Assembly (NCBI RefSeq): GCF_001691415.1
Contig: NZ_LRRR01000016.1
Location: 1 to 64,000, forward strand
Source: Pararhodobacter sp. CCB-MM2
GTDB lineage: Bacteria > Pseudomonadota > Alphaproteobacteria > Rhodobacterales > Rhodobacteraceae
Reading direction: 5' to 3'
Length of the DNA: 64,000 nucleotides
The notes beneath the pieces are model-generated. The model was not told where the DNA came from and did no database searches. It saw nothing but the letters and a program-made list of their open reading frames with translations. A program made the position numbers and the translations under genes. Within the stretch, counting starts at the first letter, position 1; every line of letters begins with the position of its first letter. Below are positions 41,758-50,297 of this stretch, one piece after another.

Positions 41758-42225
41758 TCAGGCAGTGGCTGAAGGTCGGCGCAGGGCGAGGAGGCCGATC
41801 AGGGCCACGAAGCCTGCCAGCGCGATGCCGAGGGTCATCGCCGCGTGGAAGGCCCAGACCGGCAGGCCCAGCTCGGCCGTCTGCAGGTTCGACGCCATGT
41901 TACGCCACGCCCGCTGCGCCATGGCCACGGTCAGGCCGATCAGGAACAGCGCGGTGATCGCGCGGGCCACGGCATCCATCGCCACCTTGCCGCGCGGGCC
42001 CATAAGCCCCCAGAGCCCGTCGATGGTGATGTGCTCGCGCCGGTGGGTGGCCACCGCGATGCCCCAGGCCAGCGCCAGCCCCTGCGCCATGCGCGTCAGG
42101 TCGAAGCTGTCCATCAGGGCCGAGTTGAAGCCGTAGCGCAGGACCACATTGGCGAAGGTGATCAGCGTGACCACCCCCAGCATCAGGCTGGCCGCGACCT
42201 CGGTCCCGCGCAGGAAGCGCTCCAT
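41758..42225 (-). CDS. dctQ: TRAP transporter small permease (DctQ type)
   Basis: A 155-residue membrane protein with four hydrophobic helices, the usual size for DctQ. The conserved early segment LRGTEVAASLMLGVVTLITFANVVLRYGFN and WGIAVATHRREHITIDGLW mark the family. Its start codon overlaps the last base of the dctP stop codon, so translation is coupled. Confidence 0.92.
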   Translation of the reverse strand: MERFLRGTEVAASLMLGVVTLITFANVVLRYGFNSALMDSFDLTRMAQGLALAWGIAVATHRREHITIDGLWGLMGPRGKVAMDAVARAITALFLIGLTVAMAQRAWRNMASNLQTAELGLPVWAFHAAMTLGIALAGFVALIGLLALRRPSATA

Positions 42226-43232
42226 TACTGCGCCGCCTCGACCGCCGCTTCCAGCTCGGCGCGAATCGCCACCGGATCGAGCCCGGCTTCGGTCATCGCC
42301 GCGGCCCAGCGGTCATAGGAGGGTTGCGCGGCCTCGTGCCAGGCGGCCAGTTCCTCGGGCGTCAGCTCGTGGATCGTGTGGCCCTTGTCGGCAAGCACCT
42401 GCATGCCGGCATTCTCGAACTCGACCCAGCTCGCGCCGACATTCACCGCCCATTCCGAGTTGCAGACGCTGTCCACCGCCGCCTGCATCTCGGGCGAGAG
42501 GGCGTCGTAGCGCGCCTTGTTGATGACGATCCCGGCGCCGACATAATAGAGCGTGTCGGCGATGTGATAGGGCACGGCGTCGGTGATGCCGAAGAAGTCG
42601 ATCGAGCCCCAGGGGAAGGTGATCGCATTGGCCACGCCGCGCTCGATCGCCTGCCGCGCCTCGGTCGCCGGAACCTGCACGGCCGAGCCGCCGAGATCGG
42701 CGATGAAGCGGGCCAGTGCGCCGCTGCCGGGGCGCACCTGCAGGCCGGCCACGTCCGAGGGCAGGGCGATCGGCTGCGCGGAATGCAGCGCGCCCGGCGC
42801 GCCGACATGGGCGAGGCAGAAATGCACGTCCGGCATCTCTTGGGCGGCGTATTGACCGTACCATTCATTCACCGCGACCGAGGCCACGTCACGCGGCACT
42901 TCCAGCGAATAGGGCAGGTCGATCAGATCGGCGATCGGGAAGGCGCCCGGCGTGTAGCCGAAATTGACCCAGGCCGCGTCGACGATGCCGTCGCGCACCA
43001 TCGCGTAATGGTCGGCCGGCGCGCCCATCTGGCCCGCGGGGAAGACCTGCACATCCAGCGCGCCGCCCGAGGCCTCGGCCAGCGCGTCGCCCCAGGCGTG
43101 GACGTCGTTGTCGAAGTAATGGCCCGGCGGCAGGAAATGCGAGAAGCGGAGCGAATCCGCCAGCGCGGGGCTGGCGCAGACGAGGATCAGGCCCAGGGCC
43201 GTGGTCGCCCGGATCGAGAGGTTGTTGAGCAT
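42225..43232 (-). CDS. dctP: TRAP transporter periplasmic binding protein (DctP type)
   Basis: A 335-residue binding protein with an N-terminal Sec signal (ATTALGLILVCASPALA, cleavage near residue 25). DctP features include FSHFLPPGHYFDNDVHAWGDALAEASGGALDVQVFPAGQMG near the start and the NAITFPWGSIDFFG segment; the family arginine that binds the carboxylate is likely in LQVRPGSGALARF. It captures a carboxylated solute for the DctQM permease. The aminotransferase gene lies 45 nt upstream in the transcript. Confidence 0.93.
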   Translation of the reverse strand: MLNNLSIRATTALGLILVCASPALADSLRFSHFLPPGHYFDNDVHAWGDALAEASGGALDVQVFPAGQMGAPADHYAMVRDGIVDAAWVNFGYTPGAFPIADLIDLPYSLEVPRDVASVAVNEWYGQYAAQEMPDVHFCLAHVGAPGALHSAQPIALPSDVAGLQVRPGSGALARFIADLGGSAVQVPATEARQAIERGVANAITFPWGSIDFFGITDAVPYHIADTLYYVGAGIVINKARYDALSPEMQAAVDSVCNSEWAVNVGASWVEFENAGMQVLADKGHTIHELTPEELAAWHEAAQPSYDRWAAAMTEAGLDPVAIRAELEAAVEAAQ

Positions 43233-43277
43233 CGGTCTTTCCCTTGTTGGTCTGTTTTCGGTCTTGTTGTCAGGGGG

Positions 43278-44648
43278 TCAGGCGAGGGCCTCGGCCGCGA
43301 AGGCCGCCAGTACCTCGGTCAGCAGCGCTATCATCTCGTCGAGCTGCGGCTCGGTCAGGATCAGCGGCGGGGTGATCATCAGCCATTCGCCATAGCGCCC
43401 GCCGGCGGTGCTGCGCGAATACAGCAACAGGCCCTTCTCCAGCCCCAGTTCGACGATCCGGGCGATGGATTTGCGCGACGGCGGGAAGGCGGTCTTGGTC
43501 GTCTTGTCAGCGACGATCTCGATCGCGCGCAGCAGCCCGAGGCCCCGGACGTCGCCGACGATGGGCGAGGTCTCGGCCAGCGCCTGCAGCCGCTCGCCCA
43601 AAAGGACGCCCATGCGCTCGGCATTGCCGATCAGGTCCTGCTCCATCCCCTCGCGCAGCACCGCCTCGCCCACGGCGCAGGACAGGGGGTTGGCGCTGTA
43701 GGTATGGCCGTGCAGGAAACCGCCGGCGTCGACCACCGTCTGCACCATCTCGCGCGAGGTCAGCACCATGCCGAGCGGCGTGTAGCCGGCGGCGACGCCC
43801 TTGGCCAAGGTGACCATGTCGGGACGGGCATCGGGCCAATGCTCGGCGGCGAGGAAGCGACCGGTGCGCCCGGCTCCGCTCATCACCTCGTCGAAGATCA
43901 ACAGGATGCCGTGCCGCGTGCAGATCTCGCGCACGGCGGTGTAGTAATGGTCCGGCGCGACCAAGGCGCCGGTGGCCAGCCCGCCGACGGGTTCGAGGAT
44001 GAAGGCCAGAACGCTCTCCGGCCCTTCCTCGAGGATCGCCTGTTCCAGCGCCTGCGCGCAATCGCGGGCATGGGTGTCGGCGTCGATATTGCCCGGCGTG
44101 CGGTAGGTGAAGGGGGCTGGCACGCGCGGCATGATCCGCATCACCGGCTCGAACACGGCATCAGTCTCGGGGTCGCCGGTGATCGCCGCCGCGCCCAGCG
44201 TCGCGCCGTGGTAGCCGGGGTTGCGCGCCAGAACCTTCCAGCGCGAGGCCTCGCCCTTTGCGACCGCATGTTGCCGCGCGAGCTTGATCGCCGCCTCGGT
44301 CGCCTCGGACCCGCCCGAGACCACGAACACCCGCTCGAACCCCGGCCCGGCGAGGGTGGCGACGCGCTCGGCCAGTGCGATATTGGCCTCGTTCTCGAAC
44401 AGCGCGCGCGAGGCGTAGCAGACCTTGCCGGCCTGCTCGGCCATCGCCGCCAGAACCTTGGCGTTGCCATGGCCGATATTGCTGACCACCGGCCCCGAGG
44501 TCGCGTCGAGATAGCGTTTGCCCGCGGTGTCCCACATGTAGATCCCCTCGGCATGCGAGATCATCGGGCGGCGTTTGGCGTCGAGCGGTGTGTAGAACAC
44601 CTGAATCGGGCCGCCGCGCTCGGTGAAAGGGCTTTGGGGGGAGGTCAT
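43278..44648 (-). CDS. Class III (omega) aminotransferase
   Basis: A 456-residue PLP enzyme of the class III aminotransferase family. PLP contacts include VVSGGSEATEAAIKLAR near 110, the FDEVMSGAGRTG aspartate near 240, and the Schiff-base lysine in MVTLAKGVAAGYTPLG near 276. Family members act on omega-amino acids, beta-alanine, taurine or amines. It is first in an operon with a TRAP importer and an M20 hydrolase, and its promoter region holds the paired TetR-type operators at 44704-44762, so it is probably substrate-induced. Confidence 0.93.
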   Translation of the reverse strand: MTSPQSPFTERGGPIQVFYTPLDAKRRPMISHAEGIYMWDTAGKRYLDATSGPVVSNIGHGNAKVLAAMAEQAGKVCYASRALFENEANIALAERVATLAGPGFERVFVVSGGSEATEAAIKLARQHAVAKGEASRWKVLARNPGYHGATLGAAAITGDPETDAVFEPVMRIMPRVPAPFTYRTPGNIDADTHARDCAQALEQAILEEGPESVLAFILEPVGGLATGALVAPDHYYTAVREICTRHGILLIFDEVMSGAGRTGRFLAAEHWPDARPDMVTLAKGVAAGYTPLGMVLTSREMVQTVVDAGGFLHGHTYSANPLSCAVGEAVLREGMEQDLIGNAERMGVLLGERLQALAETSPIVGDVRGLGLLRAIEIVADKTTKTAFPPSRKSIARIVELGLEKGLLLYSRSTAGGRYGEWLMITPPLILTEPQLDEMIALLTEVLAAFAAEALA

Positions 44649-44703
44649 GTCGGCATCCTTCTGTCGTCCTCGGGTGGATCGGAACAGCCGGAATCACCCT
44701 TCG

Positions 44704-44762
44704 TTGTTCAGCGTACAATTACGGATTTGCGTCTGGCAACGGATTTATTGTACGCCGAACAA
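44704..44762. promoter_or_regulatory. Paired inverted operators, probable TetR binding sites
   Basis: TTGTTCAGCGTACAAT (44704-44719) and ATTGTACGCCGAACAA (44747-44762) are inverted copies of one 16-nt element with a single mismatch. Each copy is itself an imperfect palindrome with TTGT and ACAA ends. They lie between the TetR gene stop (44817) and the aminotransferase start (44648), spaced 27 nt apart, so they could bracket the promoter. Clear -10/-35 boxes were not assigned. Confidence 0.7.
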
Positions 44763-44816
44763 TAAGCGCCGAAATGAGGCGCCCGGACCAAGCCCCTGGG
44801 CTGGTTTGCCTGAATT

Positions 44817-45545
44817 TTAGGCGATGGGAGAGGCGAGCTGCGCTTCGAGGCCCGCCACGAAGGCTTCGACATAGATCGCGAAGGCGCCGTCCATCGGCCG
44901 GGTCGCGCCATTCTGCCAACGCAGGATGAAGGCGCGGCCCATCATCGGCCCGGCCATCTGCGCCAGCATCGGATGCCGCGCGGCGTCGATCCCGGCCGGG
45001 AAGCCGGTCAGATAGCCCTCCAGATCCGCGGCATCGGGCGGCACCATGGCGAATTCCTGCGTGGTGAAGCCGACCATGCCGCCGATCACCGCGTTATAGG
45101 CGTCGATCAGCGCCTCGTCGCGAAAGCCTGCCTCGTGCAGCTTGGACAAGATCCCCTCGACCAGATCGACGTCGACCGAGGCGTTGGAGACAAGGTTCAC
45201 CCCGATCAGCGGCGCGGCATTGGGGTGGCGGGCAATCGCCTCGCGGTACCGGGTGAACAGCGTCCGCAGCCAGTCCTGCCACACCAGATCCGAGGTCGGC
45301 ACGACGTTGCGCAAGACAACGGTGACGATCTCGGCGATCAGGAAATGGCGGCTGGGCGTGTACCAATAGATCGCCGTCGGATAGCAACCGAGGGCCTTGG
45401 CGACGCTGCGGATCGAAAAGCTCTGTAACCCGTCCTCATCGATCAAGCGCAGGGCTGTCTCGACGATCTGGGCCTTCGACAGCTCGGGCGCGTCGTTTTG
45501 TGGCCGGCCACGGCCTCGGGCACCCGGCGTTGTCGTCTTGGCCAT
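44817..45545 (-). CDS. TetR-family transcriptional regulator
   Basis: A 242-residue TetR protein. The N-terminal helix-turn-helix domain runs through KAQIVETALRLIDEDGLQSFSIRSVAKALGCYPTAIYWYTPSRHFLIAEIV (about 24-74), preceded by a basic AT-hook-like GARGRGRP. The C-terminal ligand domain resembles TetR_C regulators of the AcrR/TetR-C33 kind. ATG 45545 follows AGGAAGGGG. It lies upstream of, and co-directional with, the aminotransferase-TRAP-M20 operon, and the 44704-44762 repeats are its likely targets. Bases 45546-45789 contain no gene or recognised site. Confidence 0.9.
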   Translation of the reverse strand: MAKTTTPGARGRGRPQNDAPELSKAQIVETALRLIDEDGLQSFSIRSVAKALGCYPTAIYWYTPSRHFLIAEIVTVVLRNVVPTSDLVWQDWLRTLFTRYREAIARHPNAAPLIGVNLVSNASVDVDLVEGILSKLHEAGFRDEALIDAYNAVIGGMVGFTTQEFAMVPPDAADLEGYLTGFPAGIDAARHPMLAQMAGPMMGRAFILRWQNGATRPMDGAFAIYVEAFVAGLEAQLASPIA

Positions 45546-45789
45546 GGGGCGACCCCTTCCTGCTGCGCGCCCGGTCATGGAGTTGACGGGTGCGCCATCG
45601 GTAGCCCCGGCCCGACATGGACTGCAACCATTTTGGTGCCTTGATTGCCGGTCGAACCGTTTGTGCCGATTGGATGTGCGTCGTTGAACAAGCGCGCGCG
45701 ACAGGGAAGGCGCGCTTTCCGGGCGTCCATCATCGCTTTCGGTGCTGGAGCAGGGGGGCGGGGCCCAAGCCGATCGCGCCGCGCGGGGA

Positions 45790-46539
45790 TTATGGCGCGC
45801 CGTCGACGATCATCATCGGGCAACCGCGCGAGCAGGTCTCGACGCGCGCCTCGATGCCGTAAAGCTCGCGGATCAGGGCGGGGCGCAGCACCTCCAGCGT
45901 CGGGCCGGTGGCAACGATGCGGCCATTGGCGACGGCGATGGTCGTCGTGCAGACGCGCATCACCTGATTGAGGTCATGCAGCGCAAGGATCGCGACTGCC
46001 CCGGTACGCTCGACATAGGCGCGCAGGACTTCCAGCACTTCGTACTGCCGGTACAGATCCAGCGCAGAGGTCGGCTCGTCCAGCAAGATCACCCGGGGCT
46101 GCGAGACCAGCGTCTGGCCGATGGATACCAACTGCCGCTGCCCGCCCGAGAGTTCGGCCAGCTGCTTGCCCGCCAGCGCCTCGATCTTCAGAAGCTGCAG
46201 GATCTCGTCGACGGCGTGAAGCTCGTCTTCGGTCAAGCGCCAGCCGCCGCGGCCCTGCTTCAGCGACAGGATCACCGATTCATAGACGCTGAGGGCCGCG
46301 TTCATCCCGGTGTCCTGCGGCATGTAGCGCAGGCTGGCCTTGTCAGTCCCGGACAGCCGGACCTCGCCGGCGCCGGCCAATTGCCCGGCGATGCGGCGGA
46401 ACAGGGTGGACTTGCCGGCCGCATTGGGCCCGACCAGCGCGGTCAGCGAGCCGCCGGGCAGGGGCGGGGTCGAGACATCGGCATAGATTACCTTGCGGCC
46501 GTAGCGGGCCTCGACCCGGTCGAGTTGCAGGCTCACCAT
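45790..46539 (-). CDS. Fe(III)-siderophore/haem-type ABC transporter ATP-binding protein
   Basis: A 249-residue FepC/FecE-type ATPase with Walker A GPNAAGKST (37-45), signature LSGGQRQLVSIGQ near 140, Walker B VILLDEPTSALD and ILALHDLNQVMRVC. The C-terminus ends with RELYGIEARVETCSRGCPMMIV, a cysteine-containing tail. It overlaps the permease gene by 7 nt. It energises the importer made with the two genes upstream in the transcript. Confidence 0.93.
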   Translation of the reverse strand: MVSLQLDRVEARYGRKVIYADVSTPPLPGGSLTALVGPNAAGKSTLFRRIAGQLAGAGEVRLSGTDKASLRYMPQDTGMNAALSVYESVILSLKQGRGGWRLTEDELHAVDEILQLLKIEALAGKQLAELSGGQRQLVSIGQTLVSQPRVILLDEPTSALDLYRQYEVLEVLRAYVERTGAVAILALHDLNQVMRVCTTTIAVANGRIVATGPTLEVLRPALIRELYGIEARVETCSRGCPMMIVDGAP

Positions 46540-47597
46540 TGGCGCCTCCCATGCGTGAAGATCAGCGTGGCGAAGAAGGGCACGCCCACAAGCGCGGTGA
46601 TGATGCCGATGGGCAGCGACGCGCCGGGCAGCAAGACCTTCGACAGAACCGAGGTGGCCGAGAGGATCAAGGCGCCCGCAAGGATCGAGCCGGGCAGGAA
46701 GAAGCGTTGATCCTCGCCCAGAAGCAGGCGGGCGATATGGGGCCCGACGATGCCGATGAAGCCGATGGTGCCGACGAAAGATACGGGCACGGCGGCCAGA
46801 AGCGAGACCAGCATCAGCGTCTCGAACCGAAGGCGGCGGACGGGGACACCCATGGCGGCGGCGCGGGTCTCGCCCAGACGGATCGCGGTCAGCGCCCAGG
46901 CGCGGCGGGCGAACAGCGGCGTGCACAGGATCAGGATCGCGCCGGTGATGAAGACCTTGGGCCATGTCGCCTTGGTCAGGCTGCCCATGGTCCAGAACAC
47001 CACGGCGGCCAGCGCCTGTTCCGAGGCGAAGTATTGCAACAGCGCCAACAGGGCGTTGAAGGTGAAAACCAAGGCGATGCCCAGCAGCACGATGGTTTCC
47101 ACCGTCACGCCGCGCATTGACGACAGGCCGAACACCAGAAGCGAGGCCGCCATCGCCAGCAGGAAAGCATTGGCCGGCACCATCAGCGTCAGCGCGCCGG
47201 GGAACAGCGCCACGCCCATCACCATCGCCAGCGCCGCGCCGAAGCTGGCGGCGGCGGACAGGCCCAAGGTGAAGGGGCTGGCCAGCGGGTTGGCGAGGAT
47301 CGTCTGCATCTGCGCGCCGGCCAGCGACAGGCAGCCGCCGACGGTGACCGCCATCAGGGCGACGGGCATGCGGATGTCCCAGACGACGACGCGCATCTGC
47401 ACCCCGGCCTCACCCGGCCACAGGATCGTGCGCAGGACATCGGCGAGGGGGTATTGCGTCGGCCCGACCGAGATGTCGATCGCGACGGACAGGATCAGCA
47501 GCAGTGCCAAGCCCCCCAGCACGACGAGGCGTCGCAACACGAGCCGGTGGTAGGGATGGGCGGCAGAGGCGGGAATGGCGGTGTCTTGGGTGGACAT
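46533..47597 (-). CDS. Fe(III)-siderophore/haem-type ABC transporter permease (FecCD family)
   Basis: A 354-residue permease with about ten hydrophobic segments and the FecCD marks VWDIRMPVALMAVTVGGCLSLAGAQMQTILANPLASPFTLGLSAAASFGA and the C-terminal FVGTIGFIGIVGPHIARLLLGEDQRFFLP. Only one permease gene is present, so it would work as a homodimer. ATG 47597 was preferred over an ATG three codons upstream; neither has a strong ribosome site. Confidence 0.92.
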   Translation of the reverse strand: MSTQDTAIPASAAHPYHRLVLRRLVVLGGLALLLILSVAIDISVGPTQYPLADVLRTILWPGEAGVQMRVVVWDIRMPVALMAVTVGGCLSLAGAQMQTILANPLASPFTLGLSAAASFGAALAMVMGVALFPGALTLMVPANAFLLAMAASLLVFGLSSMRGVTVETIVLLGIALVFTFNALLALLQYFASEQALAAVVFWTMGSLTKATWPKVFITGAILILCTPLFARRAWALTAIRLGETRAAAMGVPVRRLRFETLMLVSLLAAVPVSFVGTIGFIGIVGPHIARLLLGEDQRFFLPGSILAGALILSATSVLSKVLLPGASLPIGIITALVGVPFFATLIFTHGRRQW

Positions 47598-47650
47598 GGC
47601 TGGCATCAGAGTGAAAGGGCCGGCCCCCGCGAAGGGGACCGGCCGGGTGG

Positions 47651-48775
47651 TCAGTTCAGCGAGACCCAATAGCCGGGCACATAGGGGATCGGCAGGAACC
47701 GCTCGTGCAGCTCGCGCAGGGTCGCGTCAGGATCGAGATCGGCGAAGAGCTCCGGGTGCAGCCAGGTGGCGAGGCGCTGGACGGCCACGAAGCTGTAGGG
47801 GTTGTTGTAGAACTGGTGCCAGATGGCGTGGACATTGCCGTCCTCGACCGCGCGGATGCCGGTGAAGGCCGGGCGTTCCATCAGCGTTGCCAGCTTGCCG
47901 CGCTGCACGTCCAGATCCGCGCCCGGACCGACGCCGATCCACGAGCCGCCGGGGACATAGGCCTCCCAGTTGCCGCCGGTGACGACCACGACCTCAGGGT
48001 CCGAGGCGATGATCTGCTCGGCATTCACGGTGCCGAAGGTGCCGGGGATGAAGGGCGTCGCCATGTTGGTGCCGCCGGCGACCTCGACCATCTGGCCGAA
48101 ATTCTCGGCGCCGAAGGACATGCAGCAATCCTCGGAATAGCCGCCGGCGCGCTCGACGAAGGTCAGCGGGCGGTGCAGGTCGGATTGCGCGGCGATGACG
48201 TCGGTGACGCGGGCCATCTGCTCGGTGAAGAAGGCGTTGAACTCGGCCGCGCGGTCCTCTTCGCCGAAGAGTTCGCCGATGATCTCCATCGAGGCCAGCG
48301 TGTTCTCGAACGGACGCTCGCGGAAGTCGACATAGACGATCGGGATGCCGACCTCGGCGAGGATCTGCTCGTATCCGGCCTCGTTGGTGGCGGCCATCGA
48401 TTCGAGGTTCATGATCATCACGTCGGGCTGTAGGGCCACGGCCTGCTCGACGTCGAAGGTGCCGTCCTTGAAGCCGCCGAAGGTCGGGATCTCGTCGATC
48501 TGCGGGAAGACGGCCTGATAGGCGGCATAGGTGTCGGGATCGGCCTGCAGCATGTCATCGCGCCAGCCGACGACACGGGCGAAGGGGTTCTCGGCTTCCA
48601 GCACTGCGGTGAAGAACGCCTGACGGCCTTCGCCCAGAATGACGCGCTGCACCGGGGCGTCGATCTCGACCTGACGGCCGGCGATGTCGGTGATGACGAT
48701 CGGATCGGCGAGCAGCGGGCTGGCGGCGAAAAGACCCAGCGCGGAGGCGCCAAGCAGGGAACGGAGAGAGGGCAT
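47651..48775 (-). CDS. Periplasmic Fe(III)-siderophore/haem-binding protein
   Basis: A 374-residue class III binding protein with a Sec signal ending LLADPI near residue 24. The mature start IVITDIAGRQVEIDAPVQRVI is characteristic of FecB/FepB/BtuF-type receptors, and LQPDVMIMNLES and IIASDPEVVVVTGGNWEAY are the paired lobes. CC in EDCCMSFGAENFGQMVEVAGG is unusual but within the family range. GAGGT precedes the ATG. It is first in the operon and has a palindrome 57 nt upstream that could be an iron-responsive operator. Confidence 0.92.
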   Translation of the reverse strand: MPSLRSLLGASALGLFAASPLLADPIVITDIAGRQVEIDAPVQRVILGEGRQAFFTAVLEAENPFARVVGWRDDMLQADPDTYAAYQAVFPQIDEIPTFGGFKDGTFDVEQAVALQPDVMIMNLESMAATNEAGYEQILAEVGIPIVYVDFRERPFENTLASMEIIGELFGEEDRAAEFNAFFTEQMARVTDVIAAQSDLHRPLTFVERAGGYSEDCCMSFGAENFGQMVEVAGGTNMATPFIPGTFGTVNAEQIIASDPEVVVVTGGNWEAYVPGGSWIGVGPGADLDVQRGKLATLMERPAFTGIRAVEDGNVHAIWHQFYNNPYSFVAVQRLATWLHPELFADLDPDATLRELHERFLPIPYVPGYWVSLN

Positions 48776-48831
48776 CAGTACCTCGTGGGTGTTGGTTGAG
48801 GCTCGCCTAGATTTACCGACAAAACTTGTCA

Positions 48832-48843
48832 AGAATATATTCT
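48832..48843. promoter_or_regulatory. AT-rich palindrome upstream of the iron-type importer
   Basis: AGAATATATTCT is a perfect 12-bp palindrome in the 126-nt gap between the binding protein gene (minus) and the methyltransferase gene (plus), with GTC and GAC just outside it. It is the only AT-rich segment of that gap and may be a binding site for an iron regulator of the Fur/Irr/Rrf2 kinds. It does not exactly match an Irr or Fur consensus. Confidence 0.5.
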
Positions 48844-48901
48844 GACTTGTTTGGTCAGGTTTTCCGGCGTATCCGCGCGCTGATTTCTCAGGACCGACCC
48901 C

Positions 48902-49687
48902 ATGACTGATTCCGCTGCCTTTCCCGCCCGCTCCAACCGTGATCTGCGCGACGAGATTCGCGATTACTGGTCCGACCGGGCGGCGGGTTTCGACCTCGAT
49001 CCCGGTCACAAGATCGCCGAAGGGGCCGAGCGCGCGGCCTGGGCGGCGCTGTTCACCCGGCATCTGGGCGCGGGTGAGGGGCGGGCCCTGCTGGATCTGG
49101 CCTCGGGCACCGGCGAGATTGCGCTTTTGTGCCATGAGCTGGGGTTCCGGGTGACGGGCCTTGATTGGGCAGAGCCGATGCTGGAGCGCGCGCGGGCCAA
49201 GGCAGAGGGTACGGGCGTGACGTTCCTGCAGGCGGATGCCGAGCGGACGATGCTGCCGGACAGCAGTCAGCAGGCGATCATCACCCGCCATCTGGTCTGG
49301 ACGCTGATTGACCCGGCGGCTGCCTTTGCCGAGTGGTTCCGGGTGCTGGCACCGGGCGGCACGCTGTTGATCGTCGACGGGGATTGGGTGAACAAGAGCT
49401 GGCTGTCGCGCCTGCTGGGGCGTCTGGCACCCAGCCCGCATGCGCGGATGGATGCGGGGATGGCGGCGCGGCATGCGTCGATCATCGACCGGGTCCACTT
49501 CCGTGACGGGGCGCGGCTCGACCGGGTGGCGGGTATGTTGCGGGAGGCAGGGTTCACCGATCTGCGGCTGGAACCTCGATTGGGCGCGATCAATCGGGCG
49601 CAGGCCAGCCAGTTCGGTTGGAAGAAAGCGATGATGCGCCGTAGCGAGCATCGCTATGCCATCAGTGCCGTGAAGCCCAAGGTCTGA
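48902..49687 (+). CDS. Class I SAM-dependent methyltransferase
   Basis: A 261-residue methyltransferase of the UbiE/Methyltransf_11 type. Motif I is LLDLASGTGEIALLC near 62-76, the acidic end of strand 2 is TGLDWAEPMLERAR, motif II/post-I is FLQADAERTMLPDSSQQAI, and VLAPGGTLLIVDGD is motif III. The substrate is not evident; it is divergent from the iron-type importer and may be co-regulated with it, for example modifying a siderophore, haem-related or quinone compound. Confidence 0.9.
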   Translation: MTDSAAFPARSNRDLRDEIRDYWSDRAAGFDLDPGHKIAEGAERAAWAALFTRHLGAGEGRALLDLASGTGEIALLCHELGFRVTGLDWAEPMLERARAKAEGTGVTFLQADAERTMLPDSSQQAIITRHLVWTLIDPAAAFAEWFRVLAPGGTLLIVDGDWVNKSWLSRLLGRLAPSPHARMDAGMAARHASIIDRVHFRDGARLDRVAGMLREAGFTDLRLEPRLGAINRAQASQFGWKKAMMRRSEHRYAISAVKPKV

Positions 49688-49766
49688 AGCCGGGGCTATG
49701 AAACCCGTCACGGGTTGAGCGGGTTTCCCTTTGGACGGTCCTTGTCGGGCCGGGAAGGAGGGCGCG

Positions 49767-50021
49767 ATGCAAACCCCTGAGATCGAGATCCTGGAGGCTC
49801 GCCTGTTGGCGCAAAGGGCGGTGCTGGCGCGGCTGATCGCGCTGTTGCCCGAGGGTGACCGGCGCGGGCTCACCGACTGGCTTGTGCAGGCGACGATGGC
49901 CCCGGACGGGCAGGAAGATCCCGGCGCCGTTCCCGTGGCCGGCGTGCCCGGCAGCATGGCCCGCGCGGCCGAGCTGGATGAAATTCTTGCGCTTGTTAAG
50001 GGTCTGGAGCGACGGGATTAA
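49767..50021 (+). CDS. Small hypothetical protein of 84 residues
   Basis: Starts with ATG 49767 behind a strong AAGGAGGG ribosome site. The sequence is mainly helical (EIEILEARLLAQRAVLARLIALLP and AAELDEILALVKGLE) with a Pro/Gly-rich middle. No family recognised. Good ribosome site and amphipathic helices support a real gene; the long helices could dimerise. Confidence 0.6.
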   Translation: MQTPEIEILEARLLAQRAVLARLIALLPEGDRRGLTDWLVQATMAPDGQEDPGAVPVAGVPGSMARAAELDEILALVKGLERRD

Positions 50022-50133
50022 CTTAGGCTGCTCAAAGGGTTGCATGGATGCGCGCCGGGTGGTGCCTATCCCGCGCAGCGGGATCCCGCTGAAAACCATG
50101 GAACGAACGCTTGCCTCGATTGTTTGGCTTGTG

Positions 50134-50151
50134 GGCGCCGGGTCCGGCGCC
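50134..50151. repeat. Perfect GC hairpin between the small gene and the dehydrogenase operon
   Basis: GGCGCCGG (50134-50141) and CCGGCGCC (50144-50151) with a 2-nt centre. There is no T run, so it is not a convincing terminator. The rest of the 50022-50297 gap contains no clear gene and no clear promoter. Confidence 0.4.
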
Positions 50152-50297
50152 TGACAGCAGACGACCCGCTGGGAGTTCCCCATGACCTCGCTCTCTCCAT
50201 CACGCTCGTGGCGCCTTGGCGCCCCGGGGGAGATGCGCTTGGCCGGATCGCTGCCGCCTTTCCTATGCAGCCTGTCCCGCCAGACGGAGGAGCGCCC

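Noticed and set aside
42324..44765. An 813-codon plus-strand frame opposite the DctP and aminotransferase genes
   Set aside because: It runs antisense across two well-supported genes and has the residue bias of a shadow frame.
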